Shown: in pieces, positions 8,620 to 18,491 of the stretch
Numbering within the stretch: the first letter of the stretch is position 1
Layout of the letters: each line of letters starts with the position of its first letter
Origin: Paracoccaceae bacterium
Lineage (GTDB): Bacteria > Pseudomonadota > Alphaproteobacteria > Rhodobacterales > Rhodobacteraceae
Length of the DNA stretch: 64,000 nt
Assembly (NCBI GenBank): GCA_030148005.1
Contig: JASBUI010000019.1
Location: 124,001 to 188,000, forward strand
Direction of reading: 5' to 3'
Program-made: the position numbers and the translations under genes
The notes under the pieces: generated by a model
Seen by the model: the letters and a program-made list of their open reading frames with translations, nothing else
Databases searched by the model: none
Told to the model about the DNA's origin: nothing

Positions 8620-10110
8620 TCAATCCGCGCAAGCGCCGCCCAGATACCCCTGAACCGGGAAGACACGATAGCGGACCAATGTGGCGCGGCCTGACCGGCG
8701 CTCAATCGTCTCTTCGGTACCTACTTTCGCAAATGGCGCATCAACGTCGCCGGCCTTTTCGGTGATCATCAACGCGGGCTGATCGCAGAAATTGCGCGGC
8801 AGCGGCGCGCGAAAAAGATAGCGCTTGGGCGCGGCGATGTCCCTGACCTGCAGATCCGGCAGGTACCACCACAAGATTGCGGCCTTGCCATAGTCATCCG
8901 TTGCAATCCAAGTCGCGCCCGCCGCTTTCGCCGCGGCCTCAATCTCGGGCCTCGCCGCTTCCCAGCCTCGCGTCTGGTTGAACGGGTTGTTGGCCCGCAC
9001 CAAGGGGGTTCCAGGCCAGAAGCCCAGTGTCAGGATCAGCGCCGAGGTACCAAGGCCAAGCCCCGCAGCAAGGCGCCAGAAACGCGCGCCCTGCCCGGCC
9101 GCCCAGATGCCGGCAAGGACGGCCAGCGCGGGAAAGATCGGCACAAGCCAGTTTGCCTGAACCTGCGAATGCAGGCTGTGCCAGATCATGTAAAGCGGCA
9201 GCGGCGCGTTCAGCCAAAGAAGCAGCCCGCGCCAAGGCGCTGCGGCCACGCCTATCCCGCGGATGGCGGCCCAGAAGATCAAGGGCGTGATCAGGATCGG
9301 CGTAACGATCAGATACTCGGCCAGATAGCCGGGCGTAAAGCCACCTTCGGCAACGCGGCCAAACTGGCGCTCAAGCCCGACAAGATCGTTGACAATGTTC
9401 CACCAGACAAGCGGCGCTATCATCACAAGCGCCAGCGCCGCGCCAATCCAGGGCCCCGGGCGGGTCAGCCAGACGCGCCCTGTTGGCGTAAACGCAAGCC
9501 AGCCGACAATGCCTACGCCCCAGAAGATATTGGTAAACTTCGACTGTATCCCAAGCCCCGCTGCGATCCCTGCAAGCGCCCACCAGCGCAAGGGCCTGCC
9601 CGAAGAGGCCGCCTCGACCACGGCCCAGCTTGCCAGCGTCCAGAAGACCAGCGATGGCGCATCGGGCGTGGCCGTAAAGCCAAGGACAAGAACCAGAACG
9701 GTCGCGTTGTAAAAGACGGCGGCAAGGGCGGCGGCGCGCCTGTCCTGTCCCGAGGCCAGAAAGCCCATGCGCCAAACCGCTGCGGTCGAAGCTGCCGTTG
9801 CCAAAAGAGGTATCAGGCGCACGCCAAGGCGGTTCTGACCCATCAACCATTCGCCCGATGCGATCCACCACGCAATCATCGGTGGATGATCGTAATATCC
9901 CCATGCGGGCGATGTGGCCCAAAGGGCGTAGTACGCTTCATCCTGGATAAGCGGAAGGGCCAGGGCCAGGGCAAGGTGAAGGGCCAGAAAAACGGTGATC
10001 GTCAGGTCTAGCCGGGGGATGCGGTTCACGGGCCAAAGGCTCCTGTCGTTTCGGCAAAGCTTTGCTGCCCTATAACTTGTTGCGGCAGGCGGGGGCAAAC
10101 GGCTTGTCAT
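8620..10110 (-). CDS. Glycosyltransferase family 39 / ArnT-like membrane glycosyltransferase (start may be 10029)
   Basis: Multi-TM; IQDEAYYALWATSPAWGYYDHPPMIAWWIASGEWLMGQN GT39-type motif. Confidence 0.88.
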   Translation of the reverse strand: MTSRLPPPAATSYRAAKLCRNDRSLWPVNRIPRLDLTITVFLALHLALALALPLIQDEAYYALWATSPAWGYYDHPPMIAWWIASGEWLMGQNRLGVRLIPLLATAASTAAVWRMGFLASGQDRRAAALAAVFYNATVLVLVLGFTATPDAPSLVFWTLASWAVVEAASSGRPLRWWALAGIAAGLGIQSKFTNIFWGVGIVGWLAFTPTGRVWLTRPGPWIGAALALVMIAPLVWWNIVNDLVGLERQFGRVAEGGFTPGYLAEYLIVTPILITPLIFWAAIRGIGVAAAPWRGLLLWLNAPLPLYMIWHSLHSQVQANWLVPIFPALAVLAGIWAAGQGARFWRLAAGLGLGTSALILTLGFWPGTPLVRANNPFNQTRGWEAARPEIEAAAKAAGATWIATDDYGKAAILWWYLPDLQVRDIAAPKRYLFRAPLPRNFCDQPALMITEKAGDVDAPFAKVGTEETIERRSGRATLVRYRVFPVQGYLGGACAD

Positions 10111-10168
10111 TTCCGCCGGGCTGGTGCTTTAAGCGGGGCGAATTTGCCATTGAGCCAAAGGCGCAACG

Positions 10169-11272
10169 ATGACCTCGACATTTCTTCCGCAACTAACCGT
10201 CGTTGTGCCGACCTACAACGAAAAGGGCAATGTGCGCCCCATGGTCGAGCTTTTGGGCAAAACGCTGGATGGCCTTAACTGGGAGGTCGTCTTTGTCGAT
10301 GACGACAGCCCCGACGGCACCGCGCGCGAAGTGCGGGCTGTGGCGCGCGAAAACCCGCGTGTGCGCGTCTTGCACCGGATCGGGCGGCGGGGCCTTTCGG
10401 GGGCCTGCATCGAAGGCGCGCTTTCTTCGGTCGCCCCTGTGATCGCGGTCATCGACGCCGACCTTCAACATGATGAGACGCTGCTGGCAGGCATGTTTCG
10501 CGCGCTCGAAGACGACCCCGAACTTGATCTTGTGATCGGCTCACGCAATGTCGAGGATGGATCGGCTGGTTCGGGTCTGACGGCGATGCGCAAATGGGGC
10601 TCGGACCGGGCCAACGGCCTTGCCCGAAAGATGCTGAAGATCACCGCCTCTGACCCGATGAGCGGGTTTTTCATGATCCGGCGCACGGCCTTTAATCAGG
10701 TCGCGCTGGATCTGCAAAAGCAGGGCTTTAAGATTTTGGCCGACATGCTTTCGGCGTCCCGCGGGCGTTGGAAGATCAAGGAACTTCCCTATACCTTCCG
10801 CGAACGCCACAGCGGCGACAGCAAGATGGACGGCACCACGACGCTGGAATTTCTGGGATTGCTGATCTCGCGCCTGACGGGGGGGCTGTTGCCCATTCGC
10901 TTCGTGCTGTTCCTTATGGTCGGCATGTCGGGCGTTGTGGTTCAGCTGGCTGTGGTGCGCCTTGCGCTGGCAGCGCCCGGGGTGACCTTTTTCTGGGCCC
11001 AGATCGCCGGGGTCTTTGTGGCCATGACGTCGAACTTCATTTTGAACAACCGCCTGACCTACCGCGACCGCACCCTCAAGGGGCGCGAGTTTCTGCGCGG
11101 GCTTTTGTCGTTCTATGCGGTGTGCTCGCTTGGCGCGATTGCCAACGTTGGCGCGGCCGAAGCCGTGTTCCGGGTCTTGCCCAACTGGGCAATGGCAAGC
11201 TTTGTCGGCGCGGTCATGGGCGCCTTGTGGAATTTCTGGGCCAGTTTGCTGGTCACGTGGCGCGCAAGGTAG
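10169..11272 (+). CDS. Dolichol-phosphate-mannose synthase-like GT2 fused to GtrA-like membrane domain
   Basis: VVVPTYNEKGNVRPMVELL, VIDADLQHDE GT-A motifs; C-terminal TM region IRFVLFLMVGMSGVVVQLAVVRLAL...NFILNNRLTYRD. Confidence 0.9.
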   Translation: MTSTFLPQLTVVVPTYNEKGNVRPMVELLGKTLDGLNWEVVFVDDDSPDGTAREVRAVARENPRVRVLHRIGRRGLSGACIEGALSSVAPVIAVIDADLQHDETLLAGMFRALEDDPELDLVIGSRNVEDGSAGSGLTAMRKWGSDRANGLARKMLKITASDPMSGFFMIRRTAFNQVALDLQKQGFKILADMLSASRGRWKIKELPYTFRERHSGDSKMDGTTTLEFLGLLISRLTGGLLPIRFVLFLMVGMSGVVVQLAVVRLALAAPGVTFFWAQIAGVFVAMTSNFILNNRLTYRDRTLKGREFLRGLLSFYAVCSLGAIANVGAAEAVFRVLPNWAMASFVGAVMGALWNFWASLLVTWRAR

Positions 11273-11307
11273 CGTTGCCGCCCTTCGTGTCTCCCTTGCA
11301 ATAAAAG

Positions 11308-11339
11308 GACGCAGGGCGGCGTGGGTTCCGCCCTGCGTC
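11308..11339 (-). terminator. Strong stem-loop between convergent genes, T-run on minus strand
   Basis: GACGCAGGGCGG/CCGCCCTGCGTC 12-bp stem; CCTTTTATTG follows on the minus strand. Confidence 0.75.
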
Positions 11340-11412
11340 TTCAGCACTTTCTCGGGGGCATGCACAGCCGGGGAAGCTGACCGGAAAGCACTGGTTCCTT
11401 AGCCTTGAAAGG

Positions 11413-11670
11413 TCAGCCAGCCATATCCGGCAGAACACCCGCTTCGATCGCGGCGGTCAGTTCAGCCTCGTTCAACATGCCATCGCCATTGACGTCCACG
11501 GCGTTGAATGTCGTCTCCCCAAGGTCGGGATAGGCGACCAGCATTTCGGCGAAGGAATACATCCCGTCACCATCGGTATCGATCTTGGTCATATCAGTGG
11601 CTGCATTTACTGAGAATGCGATCATCGAAAGCCCGGCGAGTGCCAGAAGCACCATTGCAAAACGTGCCAT
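11413..11670 (-). CDS. Secreted EF-hand protein, two calcium-binding loops
   Basis: Signal peptide; DTDGDGMYSFAE and DVNGDGMLNEAE loops. Confidence 0.85.
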   Translation of the reverse strand: MARFAMVLLALAGLSMIAFSVNAATDMTKIDTDGDGMYSFAEMLVAYPDLGETTFNAVDVNGDGMLNEAELTAAIEAGVLPDMAG

Positions 11671-11915
11671 AGTCAGAACTCCTTTTTGAGGTTCGAAAGG
11701 TCAGGTTTCGTCCTGGCCTTACTTACCAAGAGCGTTTTTCGCACCGTCTATTCCGCGCCTTTCGCGCGCTGCGCGCCGCGCCGCCTATCGCTGCGCGCCG
11801 CTTTCGCCGTTCCTTGCCGAAAAAGCGCGGCGCCCCGCCGATGGCGGATTTCCCCGGCCTTGGCAGGTCCAATTGCGGTGGCATGATCGGTGCATAACAA
11901 GTTGAGAGATTTATC

Positions 11916-12395
11916 ATGCACAATGTGAACACCGGCGAAATTGTCGCCCTCTACAGCCCCTTGCGCCGAGCGGCGCGCGCACTGGCCCCCGGACGGGCCG
12001 ATGATCTGGTTCAGGAAACCTTGCTGGCCATGCTGCGGCGGCTTGATAGCGGCGGCGAGATTACCAACTTGCGGGCCTATGCGCGCACAACGCTGCGAAA
12101 CCTTGCCCGCAGGTCACCGCAGATTACATCGGGCGAAGATCCGGACGCGCAGGCGGCGCCGCCCTCGGGGCATTTTGCGCTGACGCAGGTTCTAAGCGTT
12201 CTGCGAAAGCTGCCCGCAGAGCAAAGCGAGCTGCTTGTGGCCTGCCTGCGCGGGCTTTCCTACGCGGAGATGGCGCAGTCACTGGGCCTTCCGCGCGGTA
12301 CGGTCATGTCGCGTCTGTCGCGGGCCCGCAAGGCGCTAAGACAATCCATGGGCCTGCGCCAGAACGAGTGCATCAACGCTCTTTTAGAGCAATAG
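11916..12395 (+). CDS. RNA polymerase sigma-70 (ECF-like) factor
   Basis: ADDLVQETLLAMLRR region 2; LPAEQSELLVACLRGLSYAEMAQSLGLPRGTVMSRLSRARKALR region 4. Confidence 0.88.
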   Translation: MHNVNTGEIVALYSPLRRAARALAPGRADDLVQETLLAMLRRLDSGGEITNLRAYARTTLRNLARRSPQITSGEDPDAQAAPPSGHFALTQVLSVLRKLPAEQSELLVACLRGLSYAEMAQSLGLPRGTVMSRLSRARKALRQSMGLRQNECINALLEQ

Positions 12396-12510
12396 GGCCT
12401 GCGGATGTCGCCGCGATACCAAGGCTCGTCGCGGATTGACGGCAGATCGGCCCCTTGGGTGGCATTAGATGGGGCAATAGCACATCTTTTGCCACTCTCG
12501 GAGCAACGCC

Positions 12511-13668
12511 ATGGCCAGAGACCTGCCAATGACCGACCTTGCCGCCGTTCGCCAGCCCCTTGACCGGGCGCAGGGGCTTCCCAATGCGCATTACGTGGAT
12601 GAAAAGGTCTTTGCAGAAGAGAAAGAGGCGCTTTTGTTCTCGGCTTGGTCAGGGCTTGCGGTCGGCGCGGATGTACCAGAGCCGGGCGATGCAAAACCGG
12701 TCACCTTCCTTGACGTCCCCTTGCTTTTGCTGCGCGATCGCGCCGGGGCGGTCCGGGTGTTTCAGAACATCTGTCGCCACCGGGGCATGATACTGGTTGA
12801 AAAGGCGCGCAAGATCGAAGGGGCCATTCGCTGCCCCTATCACAGCTGGTGCTATTCGACCGAAGGCAAGTTGGTATCAACACCTCATGTCGGCGGCCCC
12901 GGCCAGAACCTGCATCCCGGCATTGATCGCCAAACTCTGGGCCTTATCGAGGTGCGCAGCCACATCTGGCGCGATGTCGTCTTTGTTAACCTTTCGGGCG
13001 ATGCGCCCCCCTTCGAAGAGGTTCACAAGGACCTTCTGGATCGCTGGGCAGAGTTTGATCAACCGATTTTCCATGGCGGCGAAGACAGCCGGTTTGAGCT
13101 GTCGCTGAAGACAAACTGGAAACTTGCGGTCGAGAATTACTGCGAAAGCTATCACCTTCCATGGGTTCACCCCGGCCTAAACAGCTATTCAAGGCTGGAA
13201 GACCACTACCATATCGAGGCGCCGGGCCGGTTCTCTGGGCAGGGCACGCTGGTCTATCGTCAGCTTACGGGCGATGCGGGCGAAACCTTTCCCGATTTTG
13301 GCGGCCTGTCAGACAAGTGGGACGAGGGGGCCGAATATGTCTCACTCTTTCCCAACGTGCTTTTGGCAGCGCAGCGCGATCACTGCTATGCAATCCTTTT
13401 GGAGCCGCGCGGCGTGGATGAAACGGTCGAGCATGTGCACATCTACTATGCCAACCCAAAGACCGACGACAAGCTGCGCCAAGAGAACACCGCCCTTTGG
13501 AAAGGTGTCTTCATCGAGGATATCGGGGTTGTCGAAGGCATGCAGCGTGGCCGCCATGCGCCCGCCTTCGATGGCGGAAGGTTTTCACCCGCCATGGACG
13601 GGCCGACGCATATCTTTCACGATTGGGTCGCCGCGCGGATCGAGGCACATCGCGCGCAGCAAGGATGA
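12511..13668 (+). CDS. Aromatic ring-hydroxylating dioxygenase alpha-subunit family (Rieske oxygenase)
   Basis: Rieske CRHRGMILVEKARKIEGAIRCPYHSWCYSTEGKL; ENYCESYHLPWVHPGL mononuclear iron site. Confidence 0.93.
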   Translation: MARDLPMTDLAAVRQPLDRAQGLPNAHYVDEKVFAEEKEALLFSAWSGLAVGADVPEPGDAKPVTFLDVPLLLLRDRAGAVRVFQNICRHRGMILVEKARKIEGAIRCPYHSWCYSTEGKLVSTPHVGGPGQNLHPGIDRQTLGLIEVRSHIWRDVVFVNLSGDAPPFEEVHKDLLDRWAEFDQPIFHGGEDSRFELSLKTNWKLAVENYCESYHLPWVHPGLNSYSRLEDHYHIEAPGRFSGQGTLVYRQLTGDAGETFPDFGGLSDKWDEGAEYVSLFPNVLLAAQRDHCYAILLEPRGVDETVEHVHIYYANPKTDDKLRQENTALWKGVFIEDIGVVEGMQRGRHAPAFDGGRFSPAMDGPTHIFHDWVAARIEAHRAQQG

Positions 13669-13883
13669 CCGACCGCGCACTGAACGCCGAGCTTTTGGCG
13701 GCGCATGCCCGCAGCGACGGACGCGCACTTGCCGAGCTATATCAAAGGGCTGCCGCGCAAAGCGAAAGTGAGGACGCGCGCGGTTTCTTTCTTGTGCACG
13801 CCTATGTCTTTGCGCTGGAAACCGGCCATCCGGATCAGGGGCGCATCCGCGATCAGCTTTGGCGCATGAACCGAGAGCTTTGA
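13665..13883 (+). CDS. Conserved-looking small hypothetical protein (72 aa), coupled to Rieske oxygenase
   Basis: ATGA overlap at 13665-13668; MTDRALNAELLAAHARSDGRALAELYQRAAAQSESEDARGFFLVHAYVFALETGHPDQGRIRDQLWRMNREL. Confidence 0.75.
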   Translation: MTDRALNAELLAAHARSDGRALAELYQRAAAQSESEDARGFFLVHAYVFALETGHPDQGRIRDQLWRMNREL

Positions 13884-14009
13884 TCCGCCTCCGGCGGGGA
13901 TATTTGGGCCACAAAGAAGTTGCAGGGCATGCGCCAGAGTTGCGCGCCAATGAGAAAAAGGCGTGCGCACCGCATGGTGCGCTCAATTGGATCACGCCGG
14001 TTTGCGGGA

Positions 14010-14036
14010 AAGAAAAAGGGGGGCCACCGGCCCCCC
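14010..14036 (-). terminator. Rho-independent terminator downstream of nrdJ
   Basis: GGGGGGCC/GGCCCCCC 8-bp stem, ACC loop; minus-strand TTTTTCTTTC tail. Confidence 0.8.
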
Positions 14037-14147
14037 GTAAGTTTCGCTGATCAGGCTCATCATTGGTACCGCCCGGTTTATGCCTGCGGCCTGATCCGCG
14101 TCAGGGGCGAGCGCACCCGCCCCGGATTCGTATTTCGTGTCAGCGGT

Positions 14148-17100
14148 TTAGGAGCAGCCGCTGGTTCCCCCGCATGTGTTGCACTTCATGCAGGTTCCAT
14201 TTCGTACCAGCGTGTAGTTGCCACATTCGCCGCAAGGATCGCCTTCGTACCCTTGCATCTTGGCCTTGCTACGCGCATCCATTGCGACCGTTCCGCTGGA
14301 TACCGCCGTGCTTGACGTTGCAGTTGTTTCGGGCACCAGCGTCTGAAGGGCCGCCATCGGGTCTGTCGATGTATCAAGGGCAACCGCCCCTGCCCCGCCT
14401 TGCAGCACGACAAGTTCCTGCGGAACGCGTTTGCGCAGGTAGCCGGTCGAGCTGATCTGCTTGAGGACCTCCAGCGACTTGCTGGCCGCGCTGTCGGATA
14501 CCTGACCGATGTTGCGCTTGCCTTCCTCGTGGCCGCGACCCAGATCGTCAAAGCTTTCGCCTTCGGGTTTGACGTGGGCCAGATCGGTCCGGTCGAGATA
14601 GCTGACCGCCAGTTCGCGGAAGATATAGTCGAGGATCGAGGTTGCGTTCTTGATGCTGTCGTTGCCCTGCACCATGCCTGCCGGTTCGAACCGGGTGAAG
14701 GTGAAGGCCTCAACGAACTCTTCCAGAGGCACGCCATATTGCAGGCCGACCGACACGGCGATGGCGAAGTTGTTCATCATCGCCCGGAACCCGGCGCCCT
14801 CTTTATGCATGTCGATAAAGATTTCACCCAGTGCGCCGTCTTCGTATTCGCCCGTGCGAAGATAGACCTTATGGCCGCCGACGATCGCTTTCTGGGTATA
14901 ACCCTTGCGACGCTCGGGCAGCTTTTCGCGGTGTGACTTGATGATCTCTTTGATGATCACTTTTTCCACGATCTTTTCGGCCAGAACGGTCGCTTTTTCA
15001 TGCGTCGAGCCGCTTTCAAGTGTCTCTGCGGCCTCATCATCGTCTTCTACAAGGGCGGCGGCCAAAGGCTGGCTCAGCTTTGATCCGTCGCGGTAGAGGG
15101 CATTGGCCTTGACGCCCAGCGACCAGCTAAGCTCATAAGCGGCCTGGCAGTCTTCGATCGTTGCGTCATTGGGCATGTTGATCGTCTTTGAGATCGCGCC
15201 CGAGATGAAGGACTGTGCTGCGGCCATCATGTAGATGTGGCTGTCAACGCTCAGGAAACGCTTGCCTTTCTTGCCGCAGGGATTTGCACAATCAAAGATG
15301 CTGTAGTGCTTTTCCTGCAGGTGCGGCGCACCTTCCAATGTCATGGTGCCGCAAACGTGGTCGTTAGTGGCGTCAATCTCTGCGCGGCTGAAACCCAGCG
15401 AGCGCAGAAGGTCGAACGTGGGATCGTTCAGCTTTTCGGCCGGGATACCCAGTGTCTTGGTGCAGAACTCTTCGCCCAGCGTCCACTGGTTAAACACGAA
15501 ACGGATGTCAAAGGCGCTGGGAAGCGCGGTTTCGATCTTGTCGATCTCGGCCTGCCCGAACCCGTGACCTACCAAAGAGGTGTGGTTGATCCCGGGCGCA
15601 TTGCCCAGCGTTCCATGGCCGACAGCGAAGGAGACAATCTCTTCAATTTGGGCGGGAGAATACCCAAGCGTCTCCAACGCCGCCGGGACGGAGCGGTTGA
15701 TGATCTTGAAATAACCGCCTCCGGCCAGCTTCTTGAACTTCACCAAGGCAAAGTCCGGTTCAATCCCGGTCGTGTCACAGTCCATGACCAGGCCAATTGT
15801 GCCGGTCGGAGCGATCACGGTGGATTGCGCGTTGCGATAGCCGTTCTTCTTGCCGAGCGTCAGCGCTTCGTCCCATGCGGTCTTTGCAAGTTCGATCAGG
15901 CGCTTGTCGGGGCAACTGGAGTGATCCAATGCGACCGGCTTGACGGCCAGATCTTCGTAACCATCGGTTTTGCCATAGGCGGCATTGCGGTGGTTGCGCA
16001 TGACGCGCAGCATGTGCTTGGCGTTCTTCTTGTACTTGGAAAATGGGCCCAACTCGCCCGCGATCTCGGCCGATGTGGCATAGGCGACGCCGGTCATAAT
16101 GGCCGTCAGCGCGCCGCAGATCGCGCGGCCTTCATCGCTGTCATAGCCATAGCCCATGTTCATCAGCAGCCCGCCGATGTTGGCGTAGCCCAGACCAAGG
16201 GTGCGGAAATCGTAGGACAGTTGCGCAATTTCCTTCGACGGGAACTGCGCCATGGTGACCGAAATTTCCAGCGTCAGCGTCCAAAGGCGCGTGGCGTGCA
16301 TATAGTCGTCAGACTGAAACTCGCCATTCTGGTAGAAGGTCAAAAGGTTCATCGACGCCAGGTTACAAGCGGTGTCATCGAGGAACATGTATTCAGAACA
16401 AGGGTTTGAGCCGCGAATTTCACCGTCCGCCGGGCAGGTGTGCCAAGCGTTGACCGTGTCGTGATACTGGATGCCGGGATCGGCACAGGACCAAGCGGCG
16501 TGACCGATCTGTTCCCAAAGCTCGCGGGCGCGGATGGTTTTGGAAACCTTGCCGTCAACGCGGTTGATCAGGTCCCAGTCTTCGTCGTTTTCAACGGCCC
16601 TGAGGAAGGCATCGGTGACCCGGACCGAGTTGTTCGAGTTCTGGCCCGAGACCGAGTTATAGGCTTCACTGTCCCAGTCGGTGTCATATGTCGGGAACTC
16701 GATGCTGTCGTATCCCTGACGGGCATAGTCCAGAACGCGTTTGACATAAGTCTCGGGGATCGAAACTTTCTTGGCCGAGCGGATCGCCGATTTCAGCGTC
16801 TCGTTGACCTTGGGGTCGGTGGCATCTTCGGCCTTGCCGTCCCAAGCCTTGATTGCGGCAAAGATCTTGTTCAGATGCGCTTCGTGCATCTTTGAGCCTG
16901 CGACGATCGAGGCGACCTTCTGCTCTTCGATGACCTTCCAGTTGATGAACTGTTCGATATCGGGGTGATCGGCGTCGCAGATGACCATCTTGGCCGCCCG
17001 GCGCGTTGTGCCGCCCGACTTGATCGCGCCCGCCGCGCGGTCGCCGATCTTTAGAAAGCCCATAAGGCCGCTTGAGCGTCCGCCGCCCGACAGACCTTCG

Positions 17101-17798
17101 CCTGCACCGCGAAGCGAGCTGAAGTTGGTGCCGGTGCCTGATCCGTATTTGAACAGACGCGCCTCACGCGTCCACAGATCCATGATCCCGCCCTCGTTCA
17201 CCAGATCGTCGCTGACGGACTGGATAAAGCAGGCGTGCGGCTGGGGATGCTCATAAGAGGACTTCGATTTCGTCAGCTTGCCTGACTTGTAGTCGACATA
17301 GAAGTGTCCCTGTGCAGGGCCATCAATTCCATATGCCCAGTGCAGACCGGTGTTGAACCACTGAGGAGAGTTCGGCGCGGCGCGCTGGGTGGCCAGCATA
17401 TAGCGCATTTCGTCAAAGTAGGCGCGCGCATCCTCTTCGGTGGAGAAATAGCCGCCCTTCCAGCCCCAATAGGCCCAAGCGCCGGCCAGCCGGTCAAAAA
17501 CCTGCTTTGCCGAATGCTCGCCGCCGCGCTCATCGCTGGCAGGTTCAGAGCGCCACAGAAACTCGGGCACGTCTGCTTCTTTTACCTTCTTGAGCTTGGG
17601 GGCAACGCCAGCCTTGCGGAAATACTTTTGTGCCAGAACATCGGATGCGACCTGGCTCCAGCTTTGAGGCACTTCAAGATCGTCGAGCTTGAACACTACG
17701 GTGCCGTCGGGGTTGCGAATCTCTGAGGATGTCTTGGTAAAGGCGACGTCTGCGTATGCGTCCTGCCCGGCCTTGGTGAATCTACGATCAATCTTCAT
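14148..17798 (-). CDS. nrdJ: Adenosylcobalamin-dependent (class II) ribonucleotide reductase
   Basis: 1216 aa; [59 protein letters not shown]-terminal [28 protein letters not shown] Cys cluster. Confidence 0.96.
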   Translation of the reverse strand: MKIDRRFTKAGQDAYADVAFTKTSSEIRNPDGTVVFKLDDLEVPQSWSQVASDVLAQKYFRKAGVAPKLKKVKEADVPEFLWRSEPASDERGGEHSAKQVFDRLAGAWAYWGWKGGYFSTEEDARAYFDEMRYMLATQRAAPNSPQWFNTGLHWAYGIDGPAQGHFYVDYKSGKLTKSKSSYEHPQPHACFIQSVSDDLVNEGGIMDLWTREARLFKYGSGTGTNFSSLRGAGEGLSGGGRSSGLMGFLKIGDRAAGAIKSGGTTRRAAKMVICDADHPDIEQFINWKVIEEQKVASIVAGSKMHEAHLNKIFAAIKAWDGKAEDATDPKVNETLKSAIRSAKKVSIPETYVKRVLDYARQGYDSIEFPTYDTDWDSEAYNSVSGQNSNNSVRVTDAFLRAVENDEDWDLINRVDGKVSKTIRARELWEQIGHAAWSCADPGIQYHDTVNAWHTCPADGEIRGSNPCSEYMFLDDTACNLASMNLLTFYQNGEFQSDDYMHATRLWTLTLEISVTMAQFPSKEIAQLSYDFRTLGLGYANIGGLLMNMGYGYDSDEGRAICGALTAIMTGVAYATSAEIAGELGPFSKYKKNAKHMLRVMRNHRNAAYGKTDGYEDLAVKPVALDHSSCPDKRLIELAKTAWDEALTLGKKNGYRNAQSTVIAPTGTIGLVMDCDTTGIEPDFALVKFKKLAGGGYFKIINRSVPAALETLGYSPAQIEEIVSFAVGHGTLGNAPGINHTSLVGHGFGQAEIDKIETALPSAFDIRFVFNQWTLGEEFCTKTLGIPAEKLNDPTFDLLRSLGFSRAEIDATNDHVCGTMTLEGAPHLQEKHYSIFDCANPCGKKGKRFLSVDSHIYMMAAAQSFISGAISKTINMPNDATIEDCQAAYELSWSLGVKANALYRDGSKLSQPLAAALVEDDDEAAETLESGSTHEKATVLAEKIVEKVIIKEIIKSHREKLPERRKGYTQKAIVGGHKVYLRTGEYEDGALGEIFIDMHKEGAGFRAMMNNFAIAVSVGLQYGVPLEEFVEAFTFTRFEPAGMVQGNDSIKNATSILDYIFRELAVSYLDRTDLAHVKPEGESFDDLGRGHEEGKRNIGQVSDSAASKSLEVLKQISSTGYLRKRVPQELVVLQGGAGAVALDTSTDPMAALQTLVPETTATSSTAVSSGTVAMDARSKAKMQGYEGDPCGECGNYTLVRNGTCMKCNTCGGTSGCS

Positions 17799-18002
17799 TT
17801 TTCAACTTCTGCCTCGTTGAATGGTCTCTAATTTTGCGAAACGAAACTCTTAAGGCTTCGGGTTCGCGCTTCCAGCACCACCGTTCTTTTAGCGCAGACA
17901 ACAGATAACCCGGCCGGTAAGACGCTTCCCACATCCACCGTCTGGCGCCCTTAAATGCGGCCGCCATAAATTTTGGCTTTTTCCCGTTCCCCGCACCCGA
18001 GC

Positions 18003-18047
18003 CACAATATCTAGTGGCCCATCGGTTGGTTCCCACAACTTGGCGTA
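18003..18047 (-). promoter_or_regulatory. Putative NrdR box pair upstream of nrdJ
   Basis: CACAATATCTAGTG (18003-18016) matches CACWATATATWGTG with one mismatch; partial second box CACAAC... at 18034, 31 bp away. Confidence 0.7.
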
Positions 18048-18231
18048 TCCATGCCTATATGGTCAACGAAAAAATCAACGAATTTGTGACAAGTTTTGCT
18101 TGACCGGGGATTCGATCACAGTGGTCCCAAGCTGACGTTCCGGTAAGGTGGCAAACCTGACCTGAAAAAGCGTTTTGGTTCGGCTGAGTTACTCTGCAAA
18201 GCTGAAGGATTAAGCGAAGGTTAACGCTAAG

Positions 18232-18257
18232 TAAGCCCCGTTAAGATTCGGTCTGGG
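18232..18257 (+). terminator. Orphan Rho-independent terminator-like hairpin
   Basis: AAGCCCC...GGGGGCTTTTT with ~15-nt loop; no plus-strand CDS upstream. Confidence 0.55.
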
Positions 18258-18372
18258 GGCTTTTTAGAAGCGACTGAACCGTGGCGCTTTTTCGGGCAGC
18301 TGTGCCAATCTGCAACACAATAGAGGCGCCGCTGCGGCGCCACTGCACAAATCTTTCACGATGAGAAGAAGG

Positions 18373-18449
18373 TGGTCGGGGCGATAGGATTCGAACCTAC
18401 GACCTACGGTTCCCAAAACCGCCGCGCTACCAGGCTGCGCTACGCCCCG
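18373..18449 (-). tRNA. tRNA-Pro(TGG)
   Basis: Minus strand CGGGGCGTAGCGCAGCCTGGTAGCGCGGCGGTTTTGGGAACCGTAGGTCGTAGGTTCGAATCCTATCGCCCCGACCA; full cloverleaf, anticodon TGG, encoded CCA. Confidence 0.96.
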
Positions 18450-18491
18450 AACAGGGGTGTCTCTAACGCCCTCTTTGCAGGTTGAAAAGGC

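Noticed and set aside
9169-10011. 280-aa plus-strand ORF opposite the GT39 gene
   Set aside because: Basic, low-complexity antisense translation without domain signal
11671-11915. GC-rich repetitive GCGC tract between EF-hand and sigma genes as a structured RNA
   Set aside because: Simple GCGC-rich composition allows many pairings; no terminator or specific structure could be supported by eye
15237-16409. 390-aa plus-strand ORF inside nrdJ
   Set aside because: Antisense to conserved RNR core; no recognisable motif
17788-18036. 82-aa minus-strand ORF just upstream of nrdJ
   Set aside because: Overlaps the nrdJ start and contains the NrdR-like box; composition unconvincing, more likely leader/promoter DNA
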